From Flavobacteriaceae bacterium (lineage in GTDB: Bacteria; Bacteroidota; Bacteroidia; Flavobacteriales; Flavobacteriaceae), in NCBI GenBank assembly GCA_947451525.1, contig CANFZM010000025.1, positions 1 through 39,803 of the forward strand: a stretch of 39,803 nt of DNA. Reading direction: 5' to 3'. Within the stretch, counting starts at the first letter, position 1; every line of letters begins with the position of its first letter. This document shows positions 1 to 7,646 of the stretch, piece by piece. The position numbers and the translations under genes were made by a program. The notes beneath the pieces were generated by a model. That model saw nothing but the letters and a program-made list of their open reading frames with translations, was not told the origin of the DNA and did not search any database.

Positions 1-78
1 ATAGTCCCAACTTAAAAGTCGGGACTACACAAGGTAAACATCCAGTGAATAATCGCAAGAAGCTTCCTCTCGGTGTTA
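1..78 (-). ncRNA. possible small RNA or leader transcript (minus strand), cut by window edge
   Basis: No ORF fits here. On the minus strand a perfect TAnnTTTG box (TATATTTG, positions 86-79) would start a transcript near position 72. That transcript would run into a strong hairpin at positions 27-2, with 7 outer base pairs and a second 4-pair block inside. The arrangement of promoter box, about 45 nt, then a terminator-like hairpin could be a small RNA or the attenuated leader of a gene beyond the window. I do not recognise it as tmRNA, SRP RNA, RNase P RNA or a known riboswitch. The poly-U tail, if present, lies outside the window. Confidence 0.25.
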
Positions 79-86
79 CAAATATA
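79..86 (-). promoter_or_regulatory. TAnnTTTG promoter box
   Basis: TATATTTG on the minus strand matches the Bacteroidota -7 consensus exactly. No TTG lies at the usual 19-20 nt upstream spacing, so only half of the promoter is supported. It points towards the hairpin at the window start. Confidence 0.35.
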
Positions 87-215
87 TAAAAATTAACAAA
101 ATAAATTAGGTAATCAAGATAGTACCTATACAGGTTTTGTCTTTTGTGAAATAAGAATTCCAAAAAACTCTTTCTTAATGAACCTTAATTTCTTAATGGT
201 TTAAAAAATAAAATA

Positions 216-243
216 CCTAACAGGTTAAAAAAAACCTGTTAGG
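216..243 (-). terminator. hairpin terminator of era
   Basis: A perfect 11-bp inverted repeat (CCTAACAGGTT and its complement) with a 6-nt loop starts 10 nt past the era stop codon. On the minus strand it is followed by a U-rich stretch (TATTTTATTTTTT), as expected for an intrinsic terminator. Confidence 0.7.
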
Positions 244-253
244 ATAGGCAATA

Positions 254-1138
254 TTATTTTTGGTTGTAACCGAAACGACGTAATTGAAATTGATTGTTTC
301 TCCAGTCTTTATTAACCTTTACAAACAATTCAATATGAATTTGTTTTCCGAAAAATTTCTCTAAATCCTCACGAGATTGCACCCCAACTCTTTTCAAAGC
401 GGCACCTTTATGACCAATAATAATTCCTTTTTGGGTATCTCGTTCCACCATAATAACCGAACGAATTCGGATAATTTTTTCGTCTTCTAGAAATTCTTCC
501 GTTTCAATTTCTACCGAATACGGAATCTCTTTATCGTAGTTCATCAAGATTTTCTCCCGAATAGTCTCGTTAACAAAGAAACGTTCTGGCTTATCAGTTA
601 AAGCATCTTTAGGATAATAGGCTGGAGATTCTGGTAAAAGTTCTAATATACGAGCAAAAACTTCCTTAACATTAAAGTTTTCCAATGCCGATATTGGGTA
701 AATTTCCGCATTAGGAACTTTCTCTTTCCACATTGCAATTTGATCTTCCAATTGCAATTGGTCCGATTTGTCTATCTTATTTAACAGTAATAAAACTGGA
801 ATCTTAGCATTAATGATTTTAGCAAAGAAGGCTTCGTCTTTAAGTTCCGTCTCTCCTATTTCTACCATATACAATAAAACGTCGGCATCTTCAAAAGCAG
901 ATTTTACAAAATCCATCATGGATTTTTGCATCTCATAAGCAGGCTTAATGATTCCTGGAGTATCCGAAAGAATGACTTGAAAATCTTCCCCATTTACAAT
1001 TCCAAGAATTCTATGACGGGTAGTTTGTGCTTTAGAAGTGATTATAGATAACCTTTCTCCAACAAAAGCATTCATTAATGTTGATTTTCCAACGTTTGGA
1101 TTTCCTATTATGTTTACAAAACCGGCTTTATGCGACAT
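254..1138 (-). CDS. era: GTPase Era
   Basis: Ras-like GTPase that binds the 3' end of 16S rRNA and acts in 30S subunit maturation. The 294-aa length is typical of Era. Visible G motifs are GNPNVGKS (12-19), DTPG (59-62), NKID (120-123) and SAL near 150. The C-terminal KH domain, with a GIIIGHKGAALKRVG-type GxxG loop, occupies roughly the last 80 residues and binds RNA. The ATG at 1138 places the G1 loop at the usual distance from the N terminus, and a TAnnTTTG box lies 22 nt upstream. It is transcribed away from the initiator tRNA, as a single gene ended by the hairpin at 216-243. Identification is firm. Confidence 0.97.
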   Translation of the reverse strand: MSHKAGFVNIIGNPNVGKSTLMNAFVGERLSIITSKAQTTRHRILGIVNGEDFQVILSDTPGIIKPAYEMQKSMMDFVKSAFEDADVLLYMVEIGETELKDEAFFAKIINAKIPVLLLLNKIDKSDQLQLEDQIAMWKEKVPNAEIYPISALENFNVKEVFARILELLPESPAYYPKDALTDKPERFFVNETIREKILMNYDKEIPYSVEIETEEFLEDEKIIRIRSVIMVERDTQKGIIIGHKGAALKRVGVQSREDLEKFFGKQIHIELFVKVNKDWRNNQFQLRRFGYNQK

Positions 1139-1159
1139 TTATATTGATTTAATTTACTG

Positions 1160-1167
1160 CAAAGGTA
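1160..1167 (-). promoter_or_regulatory. era promoter, -7 box
   Basis: The minus strand reads TACCTTTG, an exact TAnnTTTG match 22 nt before the era ATG. No well-spaced TTG element was found. Confidence 0.5.
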
Positions 1168-1214
1168 GACATATCAAGTCAATAGAAGAAATAAAATATT
1201 TTTTATCTTTTTTG

Positions 1215-1244
1215 TTGCTAAAGTCAATAAACGTTGTATATTTG
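1215..1244 (+). promoter_or_regulatory. promoter of the initiator tRNA gene
   Basis: This is the best two-part Bacteroidota promoter in the window: TTG at 1215-1217, a 19-nt spacer, then TATATTTG at 1237-1244. Transcription would begin near 1251. The leader up to the tRNA contains a small hairpin, TTTCGC-CTA-GCGAAA (1288-1302). Confidence 0.7.
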
Positions 1245-1336
1245 CACTCGAATCAACAACTAGATTTTAATAGTTTGAAAGTTGGTTTTTTCGCCTAGCG
1301 AAATTAAGTTCTTAAAAATAATATTTGATCCTATAT

Positions 1337-1409
1337 CGCGGGATAGAGCAGTAGGCAGCTCGTCGGGCTCATAACCCGAAGGTCACAGGTTCGAGTCCTG
1401 TTCCCGCTA
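1337..1409 (+). tRNA. initiator tRNA-fMet (anticodon CAT)
   Basis: A full cloverleaf can be drawn: acceptor GCGGGA/TCCCGC, D arm GAGC/GCTC, anticodon arm TCGGG-CTCATAA-CCCGA, and T arm ACAGG-TTCGAGT-CCTGT. Three consecutive G-C pairs next to the anticodon loop and the unpaired first position (C1 against T72) are the two hallmarks of bacterial initiator tRNA, so this is formyl-methionyl rather than elongator tRNA-Met. The 3' CCA is not encoded: CT follows the discriminator A73. It is a single-gene unit with its own promoter and terminator. Confidence 0.95.
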
Positions 1410-1414
1410 CTAAG

Positions 1415-1447
1415 AAAGAGAGACAAACATTGTTTCTCTTTTTTTTT
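1415..1447 (+). terminator. terminator of the tRNA gene
   Basis: A 12-bp stem (1415-1426 with 1430-1441, one G-T wobble) with a 3-nt loop is followed by a run of T. It begins 6 nt after the tRNA 3' end. Confidence 0.75.
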
Positions 1448-1542
1448 GAAAAAAAATTACAAACCTTGTTGGTTCGTTATTACCCTTATTAAATAAGTCG
1501 TTCTGAAAAGAAGGGCTTTATTTATTAATTAATTGTTATTTT

Positions 1543-1989
1543 ATGAAAAGAGTTATTGAGTACAGAAAGTTATTGGAAGTTGACAAAAATGTAACTTTAA
1601 AAGAATTAAAGTCTATTTATAGAAACAGCATGAAGGATAGCCATCCAGATAAGTTTGTAAATGACGAAGCAGGTAAACTTGCTGCAGAAGAACACAGTAA
1701 AAACATTATTAATGCTTACCATTTTTTAGTAAGTATTTCTGTAGAAACTGTAGAGAAAAACCTTCCGGAATACCAAGAAACTATTAATAATTTTAATATT
1801 CTTGATTTCCATTTAGAGAAACAAACTCTTTTTGTTACCTATGTGAACGGAATGACTTACGAATACATTGGGGTTCCAAGAAACATTTATGTTAAAATGG
1901 TAAATGCTGAATCTTCCAATAGATTTGCAAAACGTCATATTTATGGTAATTTTATTTACCGTAAAACTGGTGAAGGTACTGAAGAATAA
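1543..1989 (+). CDS. J-domain and KTSC-domain protein
   Basis: 148 aa with two parts. Residues 1-65 look like a short J domain: helices flank a SHPDKF loop with the HPD triad at 34-36, the element by which DnaJ-type proteins stimulate Hsp70 ATPase. Residues about 86-142 resemble the KTSC domain (FVTYVNGMTYEYIGVP and NRFAKRHIYGNFIYRK blocks), a small module seen alone or fused in many bacteria. No signal peptide or membrane segment is present, so it is probably cytosolic. It is monocistronic, with a terminator at 2010. The HPD motif suggests a DnaK partner role; the function of the KTSC part is unknown to me. Confidence 0.8.
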   Translation: MKRVIEYRKLLEVDKNVTLKELKSIYRNSMKDSHPDKFVNDEAGKLAAEEHSKNIINAYHFLVSISVETVEKNLPEYQETINNFNILDFHLEKQTLFVTYVNGMTYEYIGVPRNIYVKMVNAESSNRFAKRHIYGNFIYRKTGEGTEE

Positions 1990-2009
1990 AACCTAAACTT
2001 ATATATTAG

Positions 2010-2046
2010 AAAAGCCTTAATGAATTTAGTTTCTTTAAGGCTTTTT
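2010..2046 (+). terminator. terminator after the J-domain/KTSC gene
   Basis: Stem AAAAGCCTTAA (2010-2020) pairs with TTAAGGCTTTT (2035-2045) around a 14-nt loop, ending in a T run. Confidence 0.7.
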
Positions 2047-2072
2047 AAGTTATAACTAAACTAAATATTTTC

Positions 2073-2080
2073 TATATTTG
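2073..2080 (+). promoter_or_regulatory. promoter -7 box of the DUF1761 gene
   Basis: TATATTTG is an exact TAnnTTTG match 26 nt before the ATG at 2107. The -33 element is weak. Confidence 0.5.
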
Positions 2081-2106
2081 TTTTACTAATTTTAAAATAT
2101 AAAAAA

Positions 2107-2586
2107 ATGCATACTATTTTAATACTACTGCTTTCCGCATTTTCTTCTTTATTAGTAGGATTTGTTTGGTATAATCCTAAAGTTTTTGGAACTATATGGA
2201 TGAAAGAATCTGGAGTTTCTGAAGAAAAAATAAAAGGTGGAAACATTGCTTTAACTATGCTAATGGCATTTATTTATGCGTTCTTTATTTCATTTGTAAT
2301 GCAATTTTTAGTTATCCATCAAATGGGAGCTAATTCTGCAACTTTTGGAATTAAAGGAATAGATCCTTCTGTATTAAAAAATTATATGGATGCTTACGGA
2401 ACAACGTATAGAACGTTTAAACATGGCGCATTACACGGATTCATGACTGGATTATTTTTTGCTTTGCCAGTTATTGGTGTAGGAGCTCTTTTTGAAAGAA
2501 GAAGTTGGAAATATACTCTTATTGCTGGTGGATACTGGGTAATTACCTGTATGCTAATGGGTGGAATTATTTGCCAATGGATGTAA
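2107..2586 (+). CDS. DUF1761 family membrane protein
   Basis: 159 aa with about four hydrophobic segments: the N-terminal helix (1-22), about 47-70, about 105-127 and about 134-155. An early VGFVWYNPKVFGTIWMK block, with Trp-Tyr-Asn-Pro followed by a short loop, is the recognisable signature of the DUF1761 family of small integral membrane proteins. The family has no assigned activity. The gene stands alone between its own promoter box and a strong terminator, so context gives no clue to its role. The ATG start is supported by promoter spacing. Confidence 0.8.
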   Translation: MHTILILLLSAFSSLLVGFVWYNPKVFGTIWMKESGVSEEKIKGGNIALTMLMAFIYAFFISFVMQFLVIHQMGANSATFGIKGIDPSVLKNYMDAYGTTYRTFKHGALHGFMTGLFFALPVIGVGALFERRSWKYTLIAGGYWVITCMLMGGIICQWM

Positions 2587-2608
2587 TATTAACATTTATT
2601 TAGATACT

Positions 2609-2640
2609 AATCGCTCTATTTTTGTAGAGCGATTTTTTTT
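2609..2640 (+). terminator. terminator of the DUF1761 gene
   Basis: Perfect 10-bp stem AATCGCTCTA/TAGAGCGATT with a 6-nt loop, followed by eight T residues. It sits between two convergent genes; the T run touches the last codon of the minus-strand gene. Confidence 0.85.
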
Positions 2641-2917
2641 ATGAAATGGCATCAATTGCGGTTGCCAGCAGAAAATCTTTATCCGACAAACCATTTACAT
2701 CATGAGTGGTTAATGCAATTGTTACTTTATTATAAACATTATATAATTCGGGATGATGATTTTGTTTTTCAGCTAAAACGCCAATGCGAACAATAAAAGC
2801 CAGAGCTTCACTGAAATCTTTAAATTGGAATTGTTTTTCAATTTTATCTTCATTCAAAATCCAATTATTTAGGGTTTTTATAGCTGCTTGAATTTCTATA
2901 TTGGAATATTTTTTCAT
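2639..2917 (-). CDS. 4a-hydroxytetrahydrobiopterin dehydratase (pterin carbinolamine dehydratase)
   Basis: The 92-aa length is normal for this family. It dehydrates 4a-hydroxytetrahydropterin, regenerating the cofactor of aromatic amino acid hydroxylases such as phenylalanine hydroxylase. The active-site block QNHHPELYNVYNKVTIALTT carries the family HHPE (His54-His55-Pro56-Glu57) and the downstream strand; a further His lies just after it in the THD stretch. The C terminus, LSDKDFLLATAIDAI, matches the closing helix. No phenylalanine hydroxylase gene is in the window. It is cytosolic, transcribed on its own and divergent from the GNAT-fold gene. Confidence 0.93.
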   Translation of the reverse strand: MKKYSNIEIQAAIKTLNNWILNEDKIEKQFQFKDFSEALAFIVRIGVLAEKQNHHPELYNVYNKVTIALTTHDVNGLSDKDFLLATAIDAIS

Positions 2918-2975
2918 AATCAGAAAATTAAGTTAAAATCAAAATACTATTTTATTAAATCTGTTCCAAATAAAC

Positions 2976-2983
2976 TAAATTTG
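2976..2983 (+). promoter_or_regulatory. promoter -7 box of the GNAT-fold gene
   Basis: TAAATTTG matches TAnnTTTG. It lies only 17 nt before the TTG start at 3001, implying a leader of about 10 nt. Confidence 0.4.
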
Positions 2984-3000
2984 GAAAATATATTGAACCT

Positions 3001-4167
3001 TTGAATTCTAAAATACAATTTACTATTTATTCCAAAGTTAGTGAACTTCCAGAAAATTGGAACTCATTGGCTGTAGATAATATTTTTCTTTCTAAAGAAT
3101 ACCTGGAAATTCTAGATAAATCAGCTCCTACCAATTTTACCTGTTTTTTCATAGGCCTTTTTGATAATGAGAAATTAGTTGGAATTGCACTTTCCCAATT
3201 TATAGATCTTAACCAATTGGAATCCTTTGGAGATCGAGATAAATGTATTAAAACAAGTGTTCGGAATTTAATATTCAAAAACTTTTGTTCCCATGTTTTA
3301 CTCATAGGCAACAACATGCTTACGGGTCAAAATGCATTTGCCTATTCGGATAAAGTTTCTAAGAAATCTATTGCTGAAGCATTATTGCAGGCAATGAAGG
3401 AATTGAAGCAAAACATTCAGTCATCTGGAAAAAAGGTTCATATAACAACTTTAAAAGATTTTGAACCAACTGATATTACAGCATTTGAAAAGGAAACTTT
3501 TAAAGATTATTTTCAATTCTCCACGCAGCCCAATATGCTTTTTACTATTCTAGGAAACTGGAAAACCGAACAAGATTATATTGATGCTTTATCTAAAAAA
3601 TACAGAGACCAATTCAAACGTGCTAGGAAAAAAGCTGTGGATATTGAAAAAAGAAAATTAAATTTAGCAGAAATCACTCATCACGAAGAAGAAATTTACG
3701 AATTGTATTTTCATGTTGCGCAGAATGCTCCTTTCAATACGTTCTATTTAGCGAAAAATCATTTTAGAGTTTTTAAAGAAATCTTAAAAGATAAATTTCT
3801 TTTTTATGGATACTTTTTAGATGGAAAATTAATTGGATTTAATACATTAATAAAAAATGGAGATTCCATGGACACCTATTTCTTAGGGTATGACGACTCC
3901 ATTCAAAAGGAGAAAATGTTGTATCTCAACATGCTTTATGACATGATAGCCTACTCGATCAATAAAGGGTTTCACGAAATTGTATTTGCCAGAACGGCAT
4001 TAGAAATAAAAAGTTCGGTAGGCGCAAAACCTACCGAAGTATTTGGTTACATCAAACACGAAACCAAGTTAATTGATAGATGTACGGAAACCATATTTAA
4101 TTATTTAGAGCCAAAAACTGTTTGGCAAGAACGTAATCCATTTAAGGAACAAGTTGCTAACTCATAG
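3001..4167 (+). CDS. GNAT-fold acyltransferase (FemAB / peptidogalycan-type), 388 aa
   Basis: The protein begins at a TTG codon. No ATG occurs in frame until far inside, and a promoter box just upstream supports this start. The sequence looks like a two-lobed GNAT-fold acyltransferase of the FemAB/peptidogalycan kind. An N-terminal lobe with strands such as FTCFFIGLFDNEKLVGIALS is followed by a helix rich in Lys and Arg (about residues 198-220). A second lobe contains the acetyl-CoA-fold pattern FLFYGYFLDGKLIGFNTLIK. No signal peptide or membrane helix is present. The substrate cannot be read from the sequence. Its 3' end overlaps the convergent ABC-F gene by 11 nt. Confidence 0.7.
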   Translation: MNSKIQFTIYSKVSELPENWNSLAVDNIFLSKEYLEILDKSAPTNFTCFFIGLFDNEKLVGIALSQFIDLNQLESFGDRDKCIKTSVRNLIFKNFCSHVLLIGNNMLTGQNAFAYSDKVSKKSIAEALLQAMKELKQNIQSSGKKVHITTLKDFEPTDITAFEKETFKDYFQFSTQPNMLFTILGNWKTEQDYIDALSKKYRDQFKRARKKAVDIEKRKLNLAEITHHEEEIYELYFHVAQNAPFNTFYLAKNHFRVFKEILKDKFLFYGYFLDGKLIGFNTLIKNGDSMDTYFLGYDDSIQKEKMLYLNMLYDMIAYSINKGFHEIVFARTALEIKSSVGAKPTEVFGYIKHETKLIDRCTETIFNYLEPKTVWQERNPFKEQVANS

Positions 4168-6067
4168 CATCTATTTCACCTTGCACCACTTCCCAATCTT
4201 CTAGTAGTTTATCTAGTTCTGATTTTTTCTTGTTGTAAGCCATGAAAAATGAAGCGTCTTCAAGATGCTTGTCGTAATTAGAAGCCAAGGCTTTATCATC
4301 GTGTTGGATATCAATTTCCAATTGCTTGATTTGACTTTCAATTTTACTTAAACGATTTTGAAGGGATTTATTTTTCTTTTGCTCTTCATACGAAACCTTA
4401 TTAGTCTCTTTAGGAGCCTCTTTTTTAGCAATATCTTTCTTCTCTACTTCCCGCATGTTTTCAAGGTTGCGTTGTTCTAAGAAGAAATTAATATCCCCTA
4501 AATATTCTTTTATTTTTTGGTCTTTGAATTCGTATACTAAATTCGACATTCCTTGCAAGAAATCCCTATCGTGGGAAACTAACAATAGAGTTCCTTCGTA
4601 TTTTTGAAGTGCCGCTTTCAAAACGTTTTTCGATTTGATATCCAAGTGATTCGTTGGCTCATCCATCACCAAAACATTGATGGGCTGCAACAACAACTTA
4701 CACAAAGCCAAACGATTTCGTTCTCCTCCCGAAAGCACTTTTACTTTCTTATCTACATCGTCCCCACGAAACAAAAACGAACCTAACATGTCTCGAACTT
4801 TAGAACGATTGGTATCGGCCGCAGCATTTTCCATAGTTTCTAATAGAGTGATTTCACCATCTAAATATTCGGCTTGGTTTTGTGCAAAATAACCAACTTG
4901 AACGTTATGCCCAAGTTTGATATTTCCTTGGTATTTGAATTCGTTTACAATTGCTTTAATAAAAGTCGATTTCCCTTGTCCGTTTTGTCCCACGAAAGCA
5001 ATTTTGCTACCGCGTTCTACCAACAAAGAAATATCTTTCAGAATCACTTTATCGCCATAGGCTTTAGTAACATCTTCAGCTTCAATAACCACTTTACCGG
5101 GAACTTTAGAAACTGGAAATGAAATATTCATTACGGAATTATCGTCTTCATCTACTTCAATTCGCTCCACCTTATCCAACTTCTTAATCAACGATTGCGC
5201 CATTGAGGCTTTAGATGCTTTGGCACGGAATTTCTCAATTAACTTCTCCGTTTCTTCTATTTTCTTAGCTTGATTTTTTTGGGTGGCCAATTGTTTCTCG
5301 CGAATTTCATGGCGTAATTCTAAATATTCGGAATACGGTTTATTAAAATCATAGGCTTTCCCGAGAGAAATTTCAATAGTTCGGTTGGTTACATTATCCA
5401 AAAACATTTTATCGTGGGATACAATTACCACCACACCAGGGAAATTTCTTAAGAATCCTTCTAACCAAATGATACTTTCAATATCCAAGTGATTAGTTGG
5501 TTCATCAAGAAGTAATATATCATTAGACTGCAAAAGCAATTTAGCCAATTCAATACGCATACGCCATCCGCCCGAAAAAGTATCGGTTTGATCGTTAAAA
5601 ACTTCGCGCTTAAAACCAAGACCTAAAAGGATTTTTTCGGTATCACCAACATAATTATAACCTCCTAGTAATTCAAAACGATGGGTATAGTCGGATAAAT
5701 CTTCTATAATTTGACCGTATTCTTCACTTTCGTAATCGGTTCGGGTAACTAAAAGATGGTTTACTTCTTCCAACTTTTTTTCGACTTGTTTAATTTCAAT
5801 AAAAGCTTCATACGCTTCTTCTAAAACGGTTCGACCTTGTTCAAAATCGATGTCCTGACGAAGGAAACCCATTCTAACTTCTTTTTCTGTAGCAATTTGA
5901 CCAGAATCTGGTTTAAAATCTCCAGCAAGAATTTTGAGCATAGTAGATTTTCCCGCACCATTTTTTCCGACAAGACCTACTCTATCACCAGAACCAAGAC
6001 GAAAAGTTACTTCTTCAAAAAGATACGAACCACCAAAAGAAACCGATAAATTGTGAATATTTAGCAT
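4157..6067 (-). CDS. ABC-F family ATPase (ribosome-associated, YheS/Uup-like)
   Basis: Two ABC cassettes on one chain without membrane segments define an ABC-F protein, a class that acts on ribosomes at the E site. I chose the ATG at 6067 (636 aa, beginning MLNIHNLSVSF). The frame stays open 22 codons further upstream, but that extension (MQKFSTKVLFKEVYY...) does not look like family sequence. Visible motifs are Walker A GKNGAGKS (34-41), signature FSGGWRMR, Walker B LLLLDEPTNHLD, then GQNGQGKS, LSGGERNR and VLVMDEPTNHLD. A charged linker separates the cassettes and a Lys/Glu-rich coiled coil of about 100 residues ends the protein. SGGWRMR is most like YheS-type members. Function in translation or quality control is inferred from the family. 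Confidence 0.88.
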   Translation of the reverse strand: MLNIHNLSVSFGGSYLFEEVTFRLGSGDRVGLVGKNGAGKSTMLKILAGDFKPDSGQIATEKEVRMGFLRQDIDFEQGRTVLEEAYEAFIEIKQVEKKLEEVNHLLVTRTDYESEEYGQIIEDLSDYTHRFELLGGYNYVGDTEKILLGLGFKREVFNDQTDTFSGGWRMRIELAKLLLQSNDILLLDEPTNHLDIESIIWLEGFLRNFPGVVVIVSHDKMFLDNVTNRTIEISLGKAYDFNKPYSEYLELRHEIREKQLATQKNQAKKIEETEKLIEKFRAKASKASMAQSLIKKLDKVERIEVDEDDNSVMNISFPVSKVPGKVVIEAEDVTKAYGDKVILKDISLLVERGSKIAFVGQNGQGKSTFIKAIVNEFKYQGNIKLGHNVQVGYFAQNQAEYLDGEITLLETMENAAADTNRSKVRDMLGSFLFRGDDVDKKVKVLSGGERNRLALCKLLLQPINVLVMDEPTNHLDIKSKNVLKAALQKYEGTLLLVSHDRDFLQGMSNLVYEFKDQKIKEYLGDINFFLEQRNLENMREVEKKDIAKKEAPKETNKVSYEEQKKNKSLQNRLSKIESQIKQLEIDIQHDDKALASNYDKHLEDASFFMAYNKKKSELDKLLEDWEVVQGEIDAMS

Positions 6068-6109
6068 ATTATTTGTGACAAATGTTACATAATAAACTTC
6101 CTTAAAGAG

Positions 6110-6117
6110 TACCTTTG
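6110..6117 (+). promoter_or_regulatory. promoter -7 box of the DUF983 gene
   Basis: TACCTTTG is an exact TAnnTTTG match 16 nt before the ATG at 6134, in the divergent gap with the ABC-F gene. Confidence 0.45.
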
Positions 6118-6133
6118 TAGAAAATTTTTGCAA

Positions 6134-6520
6134 ATGTTAAAAAAAGGATCCAAATTATATAGCATTTTAACAGGAACTTGTCCTAAATGCCATGAAGAAA
6201 GTATGTATTTAGAAAAAAATCCATACAAATTGAATGATTTATACAAAATGAACGATACTTGTAGTCATTGTCATACAAAATATTTAATTGAACCCTCCTT
6301 TTTTTATGGGGCAATGTATGTTAGTTATGGATTGACAGTTGCTATTGGGGTAGCCATTTTTGTTATTTCAAATGTAATAATTGGTTTTGCTGTAAAACCA
6401 ACATTTATTGGAATAATTGTTGGCATTATTGCCTTGATGCCAGTAACTGCTAGATTAGCAAGAAACATCTACATCAACATGTTTATTAGCTATGATAAAA
6501 ACTGGAAACAAAATTCTTAA
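6134..6520 (+). CDS. DUF983 family zinc-ribbon membrane protein
   Basis: 128 aa. The start is the ATG at 6134; a TTG two codons upstream is in frame but less likely. An N-terminal zinc-ribbon-like part has two Cys pairs, CPKC (about 15-18) and CSHC (about 42-45). Two strongly hydrophobic segments follow: FYGAMYVSYGLTVAIGVAIF (about 57-76) and a second of about 30 residues ending in LMPVTARLAR. This is the arrangement of DUF983 proteins, small inner-membrane proteins of unknown function common in Bacteroidota and Alphaproteobacteria. The last 35 nt overlap the convergent FAD oxidoreductase gene, so neither can have a terminator there without using coding sequence. Confidence 0.82.
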   Translation: MLKKGSKLYSILTGTCPKCHEESMYLEKNPYKLNDLYKMNDTCSHCHTKYLIEPSFFYGAMYVSYGLTVAIGVAIFVISNVIIGFAVKPTFIGIIVGIIALMPVTARLARNIYINMFISYDKNWKQNS

Positions 6521-7550
6521 TTCTTTTAATATCTATTATAGGGTCTAAAGGAATATTATTTTCAATATAATTAAATAAACATGTTGCCATTGCTGGCGCA
6601 AGCATTACCCCTCTTGTACCCAAGCCATTTAATACGTGAACATTTAGATGAATGGGATGTGTGCCGACAAGTGGACGTCTATCTTTTACCGTTGGACGGA
6701 CACCAGCATAATGCTCAATTATTTCAAAATCACATTGGATTAATTCTTTTAACTGATCTGTTAGTTCTTTTTTGGCGGCTTCCGTTGGGATATTTGTTTT
6801 GTCTTCCCAGTTATAGGTCGCACCAACTTTATATAAATCATTCCCTACTGGAATAATAAATACAGCTGATTTTACAATAACTTCTAGATTCAACTGCGGG
6901 GCTTTAATTAAAAGTAATTCTCCTTTAGTTCCATCAAGCGGTAATTTAGAAAAGAATGGATTAGAAAGCATGCCAAACCCTTCAGCGAAGACAATATGCT
7001 TTGCCTTGTGATTTTTATACGAAACAAAATTTTCTTTAATTTCTAAAAGCGAATAATCGAAGGTTTCGTTTAGGAATAAATTTTCAGAGATTAAAAATTC
7101 TTTATAGGCATCCAATAATAAAGCAGTATCCAAATAACCTGATTGTAAAACTTCTCCAAAATTAAAAGGAGAATCAATAGCATTAAATTTAGAGGTGATT
7201 AATTTAGTGGATAAGAATTTAGAAAGATTGGGTTTATCGGAAGCTGTAAACCAATTATTTTGTTCTTCTACCGAATAAAATTTTCGTAATAAAGGTAACT
7301 TATAATCTAATTTAACTCCTAATTTAGATTCTAATCCAGAATAAAATTGGGATAATAACTCTAATTGGGAGCTTGCTTGCCATACTTCACTGAAACGTTT
7401 TAAGATAACTGGATTGTAAAGGCCTCCAGCAATTCTTGATGAATTCTGAGAATCATCATTAATTACCAAAATGGACTTATCGTTTTGTAAAGCAATTTCA
7501 GAAAAGGCAATTCCGGCTAAACCAGAACCAACAATAATATAATCTAACAT
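6486..7550 (-). CDS. FAD-dependent oxidoreductase of the DAO (D-amino acid oxidase) family
   Basis: 354 aa. The N-terminal dinucleotide fold carries GSGLAG (8-13) at the end of the first strand, and the closing FAD contact block is NGLGTRGVMLAPAMA near residue 315. Between them, GVRPTVKDRRPLVGTHP resembles the substrate-side loop of glycine oxidase (ThiO) and of the oxidase half of MnmC. Flavobacteria usually carry the MnmC methyltransferase half as a separate protein (MnmD). A stand-alone MnmC-oxidase-like role in tRNA wobble-uridine modification is therefore possible, but the sequence does not prove it. No signal peptide is present. It lies downstream of the gldN terminator, so it is probably transcribed separately from gldK-N. 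Confidence 0.75.
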   Translation of the reverse strand: MLDYIIVGSGLAGIAFSEIALQNDKSILVINDDSQNSSRIAGGLYNPVILKRFSEVWQASSQLELLSQFYSGLESKLGVKLDYKLPLLRKFYSVEEQNNWFTASDKPNLSKFLSTKLITSKFNAIDSPFNFGEVLQSGYLDTALLLDAYKEFLISENLFLNETFDYSLLEIKENFVSYKNHKAKHIVFAEGFGMLSNPFFSKLPLDGTKGELLLIKAPQLNLEVIVKSAVFIIPVGNDLYKVGATYNWEDKTNIPTEAAKKELTDQLKELIQCDFEIIEHYAGVRPTVKDRRPLVGTHPIHLNVHVLNGLGTRGVMLAPAMATCLFNYIENNIPLDPIIDIKRIKNFVSSFYHS

Positions 7551-7592
7551 TAGTAGTATAAAAATTAATATTGAATAGGTTGAATTTTGTAC

Positions 7593-7627
7593 AAAAAAAA
7601 ACTCCTACCAAAGGTAAGAGTTTTTTT
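7593..7627 (-). terminator. terminator at the end of gldKLMN (T/A tails on both sides)
   Basis: A 9-bp stem (7601-7609 with 7613-7621, one wobble) with a 3-nt loop has eight A on one side and seven T on the other, so it can work in both directions. It lies 26 nt past the gldN stop codon and separates gldN from the FAD oxidoreductase gene. Confidence 0.8.
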
Positions 7628-7646
7628 AATAAGCTATGAAACTATA

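Noticed and set aside
1038..1298. 86-codon plus-strand frame over the era start and upstream gap
   Set aside because: Low-complexity product, crosses the era promoter and the tRNA promoter; no family resemblance.
1288..1302. Hairpin TTTCGC-CTA-GCGAAA in the tRNA leader considered as a terminator or riboswitch
   Set aside because: Only six base pairs and no T run; most likely just part of the tRNA precursor leader.
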